Positions 35,262 through 43,458 of a stretch of 64,000 nucleotides of DNA are shown one piece after another. The position numbers and the translations under genes were made by a program. The notes beneath the pieces are model-generated. The model made no database searches, was not told the DNA's origin, and was given only the letters and a program-made list of their open reading frames with translations. This DNA is from Spartobacteria bacterium. Lineage in GTDB: Bacteria > Verrucomicrobiota > Verrucomicrobiia > Chthoniobacterales > UBA10450. Numbering within the stretch: the stretch's first letter is position 1; each line of letters begins with the position of its first letter. Location: positions 1-64,000 of the forward strand of contig PNAA01000058.1 of the NCBI GenBank assembly GCA_003169975.1, read 5' to 3'.

Positions 35262-37062
35262 TGCCGACCGTGGCGAGCGTCGCTTCGACTTCTGCCTCGC
35301 TCATTGACGCGAGCTGACGAGTGAGCGCTTCCTCGATTTTCAGCGAAAGCTCGGCGACCGTCGGCGCGTCGAAGACATCGAGCAATCGCAATTCCACTCC
35401 GAATTGATCACGCACGCGCGCGACCACCTGTGCGCCGAGAAGGGAGTGCCCACCGAGATTGAAAAAATCATCGTGCACACCTACGCGCGGTAGTTTCAAA
35501 ACTTCGCTGATGATGCGCGCGAGCGTTTCTTCCAGCGGCGTGCGCGGCGCGACGAATTCGCCCTCGCGCGCGTTGTTCTCCGCACCAGGCGGCGGCAATG
35601 CGGCGCGATCGATTTTTCCGTTCGCGGTCAACGGCAACGATTCCATCCAAACGAAAGCGGACGGCTCCATGTAATCCGGCAGGCGCCGCCGTACCGCTTC
35701 GCGCAGCGCTTTCTCGTTTCGCTCCGCGCCGGCGATCGGAACGACGTAAGCGACCAGTCGTTTCGCGCCGGGAGCATCTTCGCGCGCGATCACAATGCTG
35801 GCCTGGATGAACGGATGATCCTTCAGAACCGAGTTGATTTCATCGAGCTCGATGCGCTGACCGCGAATTTTTATCTGATCGTCCGCGCGACCGAGAAAGG
35901 CAATTTCGCCGTTGGAAAGACGCCGCCCGAAATCCCCGGTTCGATATACCCGCCCGGCGGACGGTCGAAATGGATTGCTAATAAACTGCTCGGCGTTGAG
36001 CGCGGGACGATTCCTGTAGCCGCGCGCCACTCCCGCGCCACCGATATAGATTTCGCCAGCAATTCCATCGGGAACTTCGCGCAGTTGTTCGTCCGCAAGG
36101 TAAATCTCCACGTTGTCAACGGGTCGCCCGATGGAAGGCAAACCATCGCGATTATGGCCCGCCGAAATCACCGCCGATGTCGCGACGACGGTGCACTCCG
36201 TCGGTCCGTAATTATTCACGAGCGCGAACGGCAAACCCGTGGGCGGATAACGATGCAAAGTTTCCGCGCCGGTCAGAAGAAAACGCAAAGCGGTTTCCGG
36301 CGGCCAGGTCAGGGCAAGCAATTGCTCGGCGATCGCGGTGGGAATAAAAGTGATCGTGATCTTGTTTGCAACGAGCCAATCACGCATAGCTTCAGGCGAC
36401 AAGCGCGTAATTTCATCGGGCAAATAAAGCGCCGCGCCCACCGTCAACGCCGGCCAGATTTCCCAGACGGCGGCATCGAAACCAACGCCCGCCTGGAACG
36501 TCGCGCGATCGGATGAATCGAGCTCGAAAGCGCGCAGATGCCAGGCGATAAGATTCGACAGGTTGCGGTGCGTGATTTCGACGCCCTTTGGTTGTCCGGT
36601 CGAGCCGGAGGTGTAGATGACATACGCGAGCTGATCGGGATCCGATCCAATCGCGGCAAATTGAGTCGGCTGTTGCGCGATCACATCCTTTTCGCCGTCG
36701 AGGGTGACGACACGCGCGCCAGAATTCGTGAAGTGCCCGGCGAATTTTTCCTGGGTGAGCACGAGAAGCGCGCCGGCGTCTTGTACGATGAAGCGCAATC
36801 TTTCGGCGGGATGCGCTGAATCCATCGGCAGGTAAGCGGCGCCGCATTTCATGACGGCCAGCGCCGCGATGACGAATTGCGGCGATCGCTCGAGACAAAC
36901 AGCCGCGACACCTTCCGGCCCCGCGCCTAAAGAGTGTAAGTATTGTGCGAGCTGTGACGCGCGCCGATCCAGCTCGGCATTGGTCAGCACGTCCGCACCC
37001 ATCGCGACCGCGATGCGTTGCGGATTTTGCTGCGCTTGGGTGGCAATGGCTTCCGTTAACAT
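35254..37062 (-). CDS. Stand-alone NRPS A-T didomain, predicted leucine-specific
   Basis: A 602-residue protein with no condensation domain. Adenylation domain with TSGSTGQPKG at 151, FDAAVWEIW, NNYGPTE, RTGDFGRR, IKIRGQRIEL and the catalytic Lys483; carrier domain with Ser540 in NLGGHSLL. The specificity positions read D-A-W-F-L-G-N-V-V-K, the Leu(1) code. As first gene of the operon it should load the first residue and present it to the P450. The promoter should lie in the 137-bp divergent gap before the protease gene at 37212. Confidence 0.93.
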   Translation of the reverse strand: MLTEAIATQAQQNPQRIAVAMGADVLTNAELDRRASQLAQYLHSLGAGPEGVAAVCLERSPQFVIAALAVMKCGAAYLPMDSAHPAERLRFIVQDAGALLVLTQEKFAGHFTNSGARVVTLDGEKDVIAQQPTQFAAIGSDPDQLAYVIYTSGSTGQPKGVEITHRNLSNLIAWHLRAFELDSSDRATFQAGVGFDAAVWEIWPALTVGAALYLPDEITRLSPEAMRDWLVANKITITFIPTAIAEQLLALTWPPETALRFLLTGAETLHRYPPTGLPFALVNNYGPTECTVVATSAVISAGHNRDGLPSIGRPVDNVEIYLADEQLREVPDGIAGEIYIGGAGVARGYRNRPALNAEQFISNPFRPSAGRVYRTGDFGRRLSNGEIAFLGRADDQIKIRGQRIELDEINSVLKDHPFIQASIVIAREDAPGAKRLVAYVVPIAGAERNEKALREAVRRRLPDYMEPSAFVWMESLPLTANGKIDRAALPPPGAENNAREGEFVAPRTPLEETLARIISEVLKLPRVGVHDDFFNLGGHSLLGAQVVARVRDQFGVELRLLDVFDAPTVAELSLKIEEALTRQLASMSEAEVEATLATVGNG

Positions 37063-37211
37063 CCGCGTTTCAGGTGGGGTCGATGGTTGTACATAGTCGC
37101 AGACTTCCGCAGAAGGAAAATTAGAACCTCAGAAAGCCTTATTCATGCCGCGCAGCCCGGGCAAAGCTGTGATATTCTTCGCCTCGTCTGCCCACACCCT
37201 TGGCTGCAGTA

Positions 37212-38184
37212 ATGGCGCCCTTACGTGAGTTTGTTTGGCACGTGAAAGCCGGCGCACTGCTGGTGGCGGCGATTTGGGTGTTCCACGCCGCGCTGGCCCG
37301 CAGTATCATTCTTTACTGCACCGCCGATCCGACTGCGAACACGACCGCGCCCACCGGTTCTCTGGCCAATAGTGGCTGGCAATACGAAGGAACCTACGGC
37401 AGTTTTCTTGGCACCCCGATCGCGCCGCATTTTTTCATCACCGCGCAGCACTTTGGCGTTGTTTCAAACAACTTCACGTTTCAAGGGGCGAATTACACCA
37501 TCGTCAATTCATACGACGATCCATCCAGCGACCTGCGCATTTTTGAAGTAGCGGAGACATTTCCCAGTTACGCGCCGTTCTATACCGGCAGCGACGAAGT
37601 CCGCCAGCATCTGATCGTGATCGGGCGGGGGACGCAACGCGGCAGCGCCATCACGACCAACGGCGTGGCGCGCGGCTGGCAATGGCGAGGAACGGATGAA
37701 GTGCAGCGCTGGGGCGAGAACACGGTGGCCGCGATCAGGTCGACCTCATCCGCCGGCGACATGCTTTACGCCCTCTTCGATGCGAATGGTTTGCCTAACG
37801 AATGTCAGCTTTCCAGCGGCGATTCGGGCGGCGGCGTTTTCATCGATGACAATGGAGTGTGGAGGCTGGCCGGCATCAATTACGATGTGGACTATGTCTG
37901 CACTGGACCCAATGGCAGCGGGATTCTCTACGCCGCGTTGTTCGATGAGCGCAGTTTTCTATGGTGAGGACCAGGCGCCGATCACTGGCGGCACGCCTGT
38001 GCCTTCGTGCTTTTATGCTTCGCGCATTTCGGCGCACCTCGCCTGGATCGACAGCATTATCGAGCCGCGGCTGGTCAACATTTCGGCGCGCGCCGCGGTT
38101 GGCACTGGCGATGACGTTGCGATTGCGGGCTTTATTATTGGAGGAAATGCCGGCCAGACTGAACGCGTTATTACCGCGCGGTAG
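37212..38184 (+). pseudogene. Secreted S1-type serine protease with C-terminal GGF-type domain, frameshifted and truncated
   Basis: From ATG 37212 a signal sequence is followed by a trypsin-like domain: His in FFITAQHFG, Asp in SSDLRIFEV, Ser in SSGDSGGGVF. At about 37946 the frame breaks (LFDERSFLW then stop at 37967), while the +1 frame continues as MSAVFYGEDQAPITGG and reaches the start of a GGF domain, VNISARAAVGTGDDVAIAGF. That domain stops at 38184 after about 35 of its usual 120 residues. One lost base plus a 3' truncation explain this; a sequencing error could explain the first but not the second. Confidence 0.7.
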
Positions 38185-38211
38185 AGTAGAACGCCCTGAA
38201 TGCCATCAGCG

Positions 38212-38236
38212 CCAGCTTTCTTAGCTGGAATTTTTT
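38212..38236 (+). terminator. Rho-independent terminator-like hairpin
   Basis: CCAGCT (38212) and AGCTGG (38223) form a 6-bp stem with a 5-nt loop, followed by AATTTTTT. It sits just after the broken protease gene on the plus strand. Confidence 0.6.
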
Positions 38237-38361
38237 GTTGATTGGAGGCGCGAAAAATTTCGATTACCCGATCGCTCATCGGCGCCTGCCTCGGCAATCT
38301 CTATCGCCGCGGCAAGAAGATGTTCGAGCGATTTGGTTTCGCCCGCACGCGCAGCACGTAA
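38230..38361 (+). pseudogene. Decayed copy of the GNAT acetyltransferase C-terminus
   Basis: Translation from 38245 gives EARKISITRSLIGACLGNLY then RRGKKMFERFGF. The intact gene at 26441 has EARKISTTRALMSAYLSYLY and RRGEK...RRGEKMFERYGF. The fragment has one RRGKK where the parent has two RRGEK, so a 45-bp deletion between the direct repeats fits. An in-frame stop lies just upstream, where the parent reads INLLP. It lies on the opposite side of the NRPS operon from the intact gene. Confidence 0.75.
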
Positions 38362-38370
38362 ATTCGCCGG

Positions 38371-39495
38371 ATGTCGCAGGAGCGAATAGGCCGGAAGCGG
38401 AGCGCGGACTCGAAACAGGGTCCGCGCGTTCTCCGTTACATCGTCATGATCGATCAGGAGCCGTTGCGGCGGTCGGCGGCCGGCGATTGCACGGAAGCGA
38501 TGGCCCGGCTGGAGGACGCGCGCGCCGGCTGGCACCGCTTCGAGCGCAAAGACAAGCCGGCTTTCGCCCGCTGGCGGGCGCGGGAGTTCGGCGCGCTGCT
38601 CAGTGAAGCGCGTGACATCGAGGTGCAAATCGGCGCCTGCCAGGCGCTCGTCTACGAAGTTGAAATGGAGATGCGGCGTGTGTTTCAGGACGCGTATAGT
38701 GCCTATCAACGGGTCATGTTTCGCCGCGAAAATCCGGCCGCGGCGCGCGCCGAAGAAGGCGATGTCCGGCCCTGGGAACCCGGCGCGGCCCGCCGCCTGA
38801 GCGACTTCGAAAAAGAAGCGCTCTTCCAGGCATGGGTGCAGAAATCTCTCGGCACAAATCCGGACAAGATGGATGACGAGGCCTACGCGAAGACGTTCGA
38901 CGCCTTTAAGACGCACATGTTCCGGAGCCCGCGCGAAGAGCCGCCGCCGTCGCTGAACACACGCCGGCCGCGCGCGCCGAAACGGACAATCGAGGACGAG
39001 AAGGAAGCCGCCGTCGCGGTGGATGCACGCGTCAAAGAACTCTACCGCACGCTCGTCCGGCGTTTGCACCCCGATCTGCGCGCGGATGGGAACCCCGCCG
39101 TCTCCGCACTTTGGCATGAAGTGCAGGAAGCCTATGCGGCGAGTGATGTCGCGCGGATGGAGATTTTGCTCGCGCTCAGCGACATCGAAGCGAATCACAT
39201 GAGCGACGGGACCAGTCTCTCGCAGATACGTTCGGTCCTGGTGGAATTGGAGCGCGCTTCATCTGCGCTGGAAAAGAGCCTGCTCGAAGCGCAGGGGGAA
39301 GACGCATGGAACTTCGCCCGAACCGGACCAGATGCAGATTTGCGGCTGAGAGTTGAGCGGCAGCTCAAATCGGATTTGGCCGCGCGCACCCTCCGGCTCG
39401 ACCTTCTCAGGAGAACGATCGCCGATTGGGCGCGAGGCCCCGATCCGAAGGCCCCGAAGCGTCGAGCCCGTATGAGTCACGTTGCCAAGGGTTGA
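38371..39495 (+). CDS. J-domain-like protein of unknown function
   Basis: Up to 374 residues; an internal start at Met26 is possible. Long charged helices occupy residues 30-180. A J-domain-like stretch starts at about 221: KELYRTLVRRLHPDLRADGN with the HPD tripeptide at 234-236, followed by LWHEVQEAYAASD. The HPD signature suggests interaction with a DnaK-type chaperone, but the flanking helices are only partly typical. The C-terminus (290-374) is another helical, basic region. It overlaps no neighbour and its partner is unknown. Confidence 0.65.
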   Translation: MSQERIGRKRSADSKQGPRVLRYIVMIDQEPLRRSAAGDCTEAMARLEDARAGWHRFERKDKPAFARWRAREFGALLSEARDIEVQIGACQALVYEVEMEMRRVFQDAYSAYQRVMFRRENPAAARAEEGDVRPWEPGAARRLSDFEKEALFQAWVQKSLGTNPDKMDDEAYAKTFDAFKTHMFRSPREEPPPSLNTRRPRAPKRTIEDEKEAAVAVDARVKELYRTLVRRLHPDLRADGNPAVSALWHEVQEAYAASDVARMEILLALSDIEANHMSDGTSLSQIRSVLVELERASSALEKSLLEAQGEDAWNFARTGPDADLRLRVERQLKSDLAARTLRLDLLRRTIADWARGPDPKAPKRRARMSHVAKG

Positions 39496-39656
39496 GAGAG
39501 TCACATCGGTGAAGATGGCCTTGGGCCTGACCGGCTTGTCCGGTCCGTCCCGGCAGCAGGAGACCGACATAGGTAGCAGGGGAGTGCATTAAAGTAGCCC
39601 TTGATTTAAGATACTTGTTCAAACCCGTCGAAATGCGCAGACCGCGCTTGTGCAGC

Positions 39657-40490
39657 TTACTTTAAGAGATCCGCCCTGGATATGGCCGCCAGCTGCGTGC
39701 CCTCCGCTGCTTTTCCCAGCGGCACGATGTGCGTAATGCGCAATGTCAAAGGAGCGCCGCTGGTCTTCACCGCGACGGCGATGATGTGGTGCGGGGAAGC
39801 GTCGAGGAGCGCGAAGCGCCAACTGGTCGCATCTTCGGCCAGGGATGGATCGAGGACGATATGGATCGCGTCCTCTTCGAAGTGAAACGAAGACCCATCG
39901 AGCGGCAGACTTAAGCCCTCGCCGCGAGCTTTGGCGAAACTTTCCTTAAGTGTCCAGTAGGCTAGGAAGAGCCGCGGTCGTTTGGGTGTTGGACAGGCCC
40001 GGAGTTTTCCTCTCTCGGATAACGAGAGATACCTTTCTGCATCGCGAAAGATATCCCTTCCACCTTCGATCATCTCGGCATCGACCCCAATGAGTTCGTG
40101 CGCGGCGCTTACCACACAAACAACCAGACCCTGGGTATGCGCCAGGTTGAATTGAAGACGCGGTCTGAGGATCGGCGACGCGATGAATGGTTTGCCATGC
40201 TCCGCGTTGGAGAAACGCCAATCACCCGGTGCCACCGGGAAATAGCTGGATAGAACTGTGCGAGCCAGCGCCCGGGTGGCGATGAATAACCGGCGCTCGC
40301 GCTCGAAATGGAATCGCCCGCATCTTTCATGCTCGTCGGGGGTCATGAGTGCCGCCTGTGCCGAGAGTAGCTCCGGGTCATGACTCGATTCGGGAAAGTA
40401 GCACCAAAGATCGACCATCCCCGGTTCGCGTGGAGGGATTTCGTCTCCGGTGGGCGAAGGGAATCGTAGAGCAACTGCGTCCTCGCTCAT
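39657..40490 (-). CDS. 4'-Phosphopantetheinyl transferase, Sfp type
   Basis: About 277 residues from ATG 40490; the longer frame to 40568 is not conserved and runs toward the tRNA remnant. Motifs are FNLAHTQGLVV, IGVDAEMIEGGRD with the Mg-binding Asp and Glu, and YWTLKESFAKARGEGLSLP with the catalytic WxxKE. It moves phosphopantetheine from CoA to the Ser of carrier domains. It lies 2.6 kb from the NRPS operon, so it probably activates Ser540, Ser1031 and Ser838 of those proteins. Confidence 0.88.
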   Translation of the reverse strand: MSEDAVALRFPSPTGDEIPPREPGMVDLWCYFPESSHDPELLSAQAALMTPDEHERCGRFHFERERRLFIATRALARTVLSSYFPVAPGDWRFSNAEHGKPFIASPILRPRLQFNLAHTQGLVVCVVSAAHELIGVDAEMIEGGRDIFRDAERYLSLSERGKLRACPTPKRPRLFLAYWTLKESFAKARGEGLSLPLDGSSFHFEEDAIHIVLDPSLAEDATSWRFALLDASPHHIIAVAVKTSGAPLTLRITHIVPLGKAAEGTQLAAISRADLLK

Positions 40491-40593
40491 CGCTGGGAGA
40501 TTAGACAGAGGCGCGCGATCTGCAAGGCTTGGTCTCTCGACTCCGGCGGATCGGCTTGCCGAGCGCATGGAAGCGTGCGAACTACCGAGCAGG

Positions 40594-40633
40594 TGCCGGC
40601 ATAGCTCAGTTGGTAGAGCAGCTGATTTGTAAT
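40594..40633 (+). repeat. attL: 40-bp copy of the 5' half of tRNA-Thr
   Basis: This 40-bp stretch is identical to 55068-55107, the 5' half of the complete tRNA-Thr through the anticodon loop. After 40633 the sequence diverges from the tRNA, so this copy cannot fold into a tRNA. It marks the left boundary of the integrated element. Confidence 0.93.
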
Positions 40634-40748
40634 TGAGCCTAACGATTTATCGCTGTTTTGCACGCCGTTGCAAAATCGCATTTCACGAGGGAAGAATGGC
40701 GCGGAATCGTTGCGCAGCTTTGCAACGTTTTGCAGCAAAAAATCGTCT

Positions 40749-40758
40749 GACCGTAGAA
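40749..40758 (+). promoter_or_regulatory. Possible integrase arm-type site, left end
   Basis: GACCGTAGAA occurs here and again at 55000 and 55013, close to both ends of the element and nowhere else noticed. CGACCGTGAA follows 12 bp later as a weaker copy. Such repeats near both att sites fit integrase arm-binding sites. Confidence 0.45.
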
Positions 40759-40818
40759 AACGACCGTGAATTTTCTCTGCCTTGGGCGAATCGGCGGCGG
40801 CTGTGACGCCCGGGCTTT

Positions 40819-41430
40819 TTACCGGGGTGGTTTGGGACTGGTCAAATCCATCCCAGACCCAACCGGTGTTGGATCCATCCCAGGGGCAGGATCAGGACCA
40901 GAAGCAAGAGCAGGGGCATCTGGCAGCCTGGTAAACTCAGCATCAGTGCAGGTACTGAGCCTGAAGCTGTTCGTGATGTCGGCATGGATGGTCCTCAGCT
41001 CGGAGTAAATATCCTGAGCGTTGATCGTGACCTGGAGATTCTGGGTTGGTTCCCCCGCCAACAGCAGACCCTTCTCGGTGAAAATACCAAAGACAACGGC
41101 AGCCTGGGAACAGCCAGCTTCGTGAATGGTCTCCTCGACACGATCTGAGGCTTTATTTGCGATCTGGAACGCCTTGGCCATGAGGCGTACTTTTCGCTCC
41201 GCTATTGAAATCGATTGCGACTTCTCGATTGCCTTGACGCTGTGCTCGCTCACGTGGAGCAACCGGCAAATGTGATCGTACGGGACCTGCGCACGCGGTT
41301 CCGCTAGTAGATCCACGACGCGCCAGTAAACTTCGGGGCGCAGAACTTTCAGGCGTTCACCCGTGAATCGGCCCTTCGGTTTCGGGTGCGCCAGCTCAGA
41401 TGATGTTTGGCTCTTCGTACCCACGGTCAT
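40819..41430 (-). CDS. HTH-containing protein of the element, unknown function
   Basis: About 203 residues from ATG 41430 (MTVGTKSQTSSEL); the open frame continues to 41490. Residues 30-90 carry a helix-turn-helix-like region, VPYDHICRLLHVSEHSVKAI, followed by a helical stretch. The C-terminus is Pro/Asp-rich (PALASGPDPAPGMDPTPVGS), probably disordered. It is the leftmost gene of the element. Phage-type DNA-binding proteins have similar N-termini, but I do not recognise a family. Confidence 0.55.
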   Translation of the reverse strand: MTVGTKSQTSSELAHPKPKGRFTGERLKVLRPEVYWRVVDLLAEPRAQVPYDHICRLLHVSEHSVKAIEKSQSISIAERKVRLMAKAFQIANKASDRVEETIHEAGCSQAAVVFGIFTEKGLLLAGEPTQNLQVTINAQDIYSELRTIHADITNSFRLSTCTDAEFTRLPDAPALASGPDPAPGMDPTPVGSGMDLTSPKPPR

Positions 41431-41477
41431 GTTCAATCGCACATGTATCCGGTTTCGCAAAGGAAAGCAACAGCGAC

Positions 41478-41711
41478 CGGGATTATGCACTTTGACGTTT
41501 GGCGAACTGCCGTCCCTGACCTGTGGCGTGCCAAAATTACTGCGGGAAGATCAGTGCTTCAGGCCCACAAGGATCGAAACGGGACTATGCACTTCACAAA
41601 GGTTTGTCGAATTTTGAACTTAAGGTCAAACTTTCCTAGGAAAAATCGTAGGCGTCGCAGTCTGGTTTGATCCCAAAAATATTACTGCGGCGCGCCAAAA
41701 TTACTGTGGGA
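41478..41711. repeat. Two families of direct repeats upstream of the left HTH gene
   Basis: CGGGAYTATGCACTT occurs at 41478 and 41580, 102 bp apart. GCCAAAATTACTGYGGGA occurs at 41530 and 41694, with a partial copy, AATATTACTGCGGC, at 41679. The rest of 41491-41822 holds no gene. Repeated words in front of a DNA-binding gene fit operator or iteron sites. Confidence 0.65.
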
Positions 41712-41822
41712 AATTTTAAATAGTTCGTGACTTGGCACATTTTCTGTGCAATACCCGGCGAATACCAGACGGCAGGCTTGTCACCTGCTCTCTTCGTTAA
41801 TGCCTGGAACGACCAATGAAAA

Positions 41823-42005
41823 ATGAGTACTGCAGAAATCGCGAAGGAATGTAAAGCTGACGCTCTGGAAATCATAGAGCAAACAAAGCAAGTCCGCGCT
41901 GAGATTCGGAAGGCGAGACCAAACTCTTCTGAAGAATCAACTGCGCTGGGTGCTTTGGAGGCTCTTGAAATGATGCTAGCTGCGGCTCCGGACGAAATTC
42001 CTTAA
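41823..42005 (+). CDS. Small helical protein of unknown function
   Basis: Sixty residues, mostly charged and helix-forming: MSTAEIAKECKADALEIIEQ, then TKQVRAEIRKARPNSSEEST, then a short Ala/Leu helix. The ATG at 41823 follows an AT-rich stretch, with GAAAA about 6 nt upstream. No family recognised. It is followed 87 bp later by another plus-strand unknown gene. Confidence 0.45.
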   Translation: MSTAEIAKECKADALEIIEQTKQVRAEIRKARPNSSEESTALGALEALEMMLAAAPDEIP

Positions 42006-42092
42006 ACGCGGTTCGACACTATCAGTTGCTTTTGTTTGGGTCGTAATTGACCCAACGGGGAAAAACGCACTGCACTTCTTTTAATCGAGGTA

Positions 42093-42632
42093 ATGTCTCT
42101 CCCGAGTGAACAAGAAATTCTGGCCCGCGAAGAACAGATCCGGATAACACGCTTGACGATGTTGTTGGGTTCTTGGCAACTTGTCTCTAATAAGTACACG
42201 GACCTACCGGAAGGGGCTCGGCTTAATAAAGTGCTGGCAGCGGCAGTTGTAGAGCGGTACCTCGCGGATCGCCAAGCTGTAATGGCTCGCCACGTTATTA
42301 CTGGCAGAATCCAACGCCATAAAATTGCGGGGCTGATGGCGGCATCAATAGTTAAGGTCCGCCCTATTCAGCTTTTGGATGACATGGGAACTGCGGCACG
42401 CGTTTCGAAGGACAACGAAATTTTAGCGGTGTGGCACGGGTTAGCGATCTGCGCCGAGGGCGATAAGACCGAAGGTGCACAGCGGCTCGTGGATCAACCT
42501 AAATTCGGACATTGGCTATCCGACTTCGTTTATTTGCTAAGCCGAAGGCAGGACTGCGCCGAACAGTGCTCGTTTATTTTCGAAACGCTTAGCTTGACCT
42601 ATTTCCCCGATAATTTTGACCGTCGGAAATAG
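42093..42632 (+). CDS. Protein of unknown function
   Basis: A 179-residue soluble protein with GAGGTA about 4 nt before ATG 42093. It begins MSLPSEQEILAREEQIRITR, predicted helix, and includes WHGLAICAEGDKTEGAQRLV and several His and Cys residues (HWLSDFVYLLSRRQDCAEQC). No motif is recognised. The base composition matches the element and differs from the flanking chromosome. Confidence 0.55.
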   Translation: MSLPSEQEILAREEQIRITRLTMLLGSWQLVSNKYTDLPEGARLNKVLAAAVVERYLADRQAVMARHVITGRIQRHKIAGLMAASIVKVRPIQLLDDMGTAARVSKDNEILAVWHGLAICAEGDKTEGAQRLVDQPKFGHWLSDFVYLLSRRQDCAEQCSFIFETLSLTYFPDNFDRRK

Positions 42633-42863
42633 TTAATTTCCTTCGACTCCTGCTTCGGTCGCTCCGCTTTTTTTGCCTTCTTCCCGCTTGGCGGCGGCCA
42701 GAACAGGACAATGGCCCGCACGGGCGAGCCGCACTGGCTAGCAGTCTGAGTTTTTACTGGGAAATAATCGAGGCTTCTATTCCGCGTGTGGTCGCTAAGA
42801 ATTGATCTTTTGTCCGCCGAACAATACTGGTTCGAGCCGGCCAGCGGTTGGCTGCATCGCTGG

Positions 42864-43451
42864 TTAGGCCTCTCGTTCAAATCTCACCGGCTTCTCTTTC
42901 TGTGCGTAACTCTGCCGCCACCAGAGATCCTCCATCTGTGCATCGCAGAGCAGCGTGTCTCGGAACGACTCTGTAATCCGCCTAGAGTTCGCTGCGGGAA
43001 AATCGACATCTACGTGGTCGAAGAGATCTGGCGGCGGGGAGCTTCGCTCCTCGCGTGTGTCTTGGAACTGCGGATGAACCAACCGACGACGCATCTGAAA
43101 CAACTCGATGACCTGCTGCATCACTCCTGACCCGAAATCTACTGGCTTCTTCAGGAGCGAGTAAATGCGCCGGATACGATCGCTGACCGAACTTCGCTCC
43201 TTCGTGAACTCCTCCCACTTCGGATCAACATGGTGGCCGACGTAGTTGATGTATCCCTCAATCGCGCAACTCGCGATGATGACACCGAGCGGGTTGCGAG
43301 CATAAGCTGCGAACACATGATTGAATTTTTCGGGCGGAGCTTCCTCAAGCCAACCTATGAAGCGAACAAAGTCATAGCCCGGGTTACATCGGAGATGGAA
43401 CTCGGCATACTCCGGATAATCGAACTGTGAGTCGCCATGTCGCGCAGGCAT
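42864..43451 (-). CDS. Cassette-like gene C: HEPN-like protein of unknown function
   Basis: A 195-residue protein. The middle has SCAIEGYINYVGHHVDP and then ELFQMRRRLVHPQFQ, a helix ending in Arg-x4-His-Pro. HEPN-type RNA-binding or RNase proteins often carry an R-x4-6-H motif at that place, so a toxin- or defence-like role is possible but not shown. It starts 7 nt after one attC-like site, and its TAA stop lies inside GCCTAAC, as in integron cassettes. Confidence 0.6.
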   Translation of the reverse strand: MPARHGDSQFDYPEYAEFHLRCNPGYDFVRFIGWLEEAPPEKFNHVFAAYARNPLGVIIASCAIEGYINYVGHHVDPKWEEFTKERSSVSDRIRRIYSLLKKPVDFGSGVMQQVIELFQMRRRLVHPQFQDTREERSSPPPDLFDHVDVDFPAANSRRITESFRDTLLCDAQMEDLWWRQSYAQKEKPVRFEREA

Positions 43452-43458
43452 GTTTAAG

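Larger units (their letters stand above)
3094..37800. repeat. Dispersed 8-mer GCCTAACG, usually GCCTAACGA
   Basis: Either-strand positions in this span: 3094, 3312, 3585, 7453, 7977, 8610, 9218, 9442, 11056, 11314, 12232, 12243, 18068, 18086, 21397, 21617, 22577, 24553, 24947, 25802, 26090, 26514, 28390, 32010 and 37793. Outside it: 40637, 55951 and 57607. Of the 28, 22 extend to GCCTAACGA. Most lie inside genes in different frames. See the finding on this word. Confidence 0.85.

Noticed and set aside
36500-37062. A condensation domain missing from the Leu A-T protein because of a frameshift
   Set aside because: The sequence upstream of 37062 is only a short divergent promoter region, with no C-domain motif in any frame. 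The didomain is genuinely stand-alone.
3094-37800. GCCTAACG words as integron attC boxes
   Set aside because: The core resembles an attC R box, but these copies lie inside conserved genes without the paired box or inverted repeat. Only the sites near 42.9-44.0 kb have that context.
40594-40669. A second functional tRNA-Thr
   Set aside because: Only the 5' half matches. After the anticodon loop the sequence cannot complete the anticodon stem, T arm or acceptor stem.
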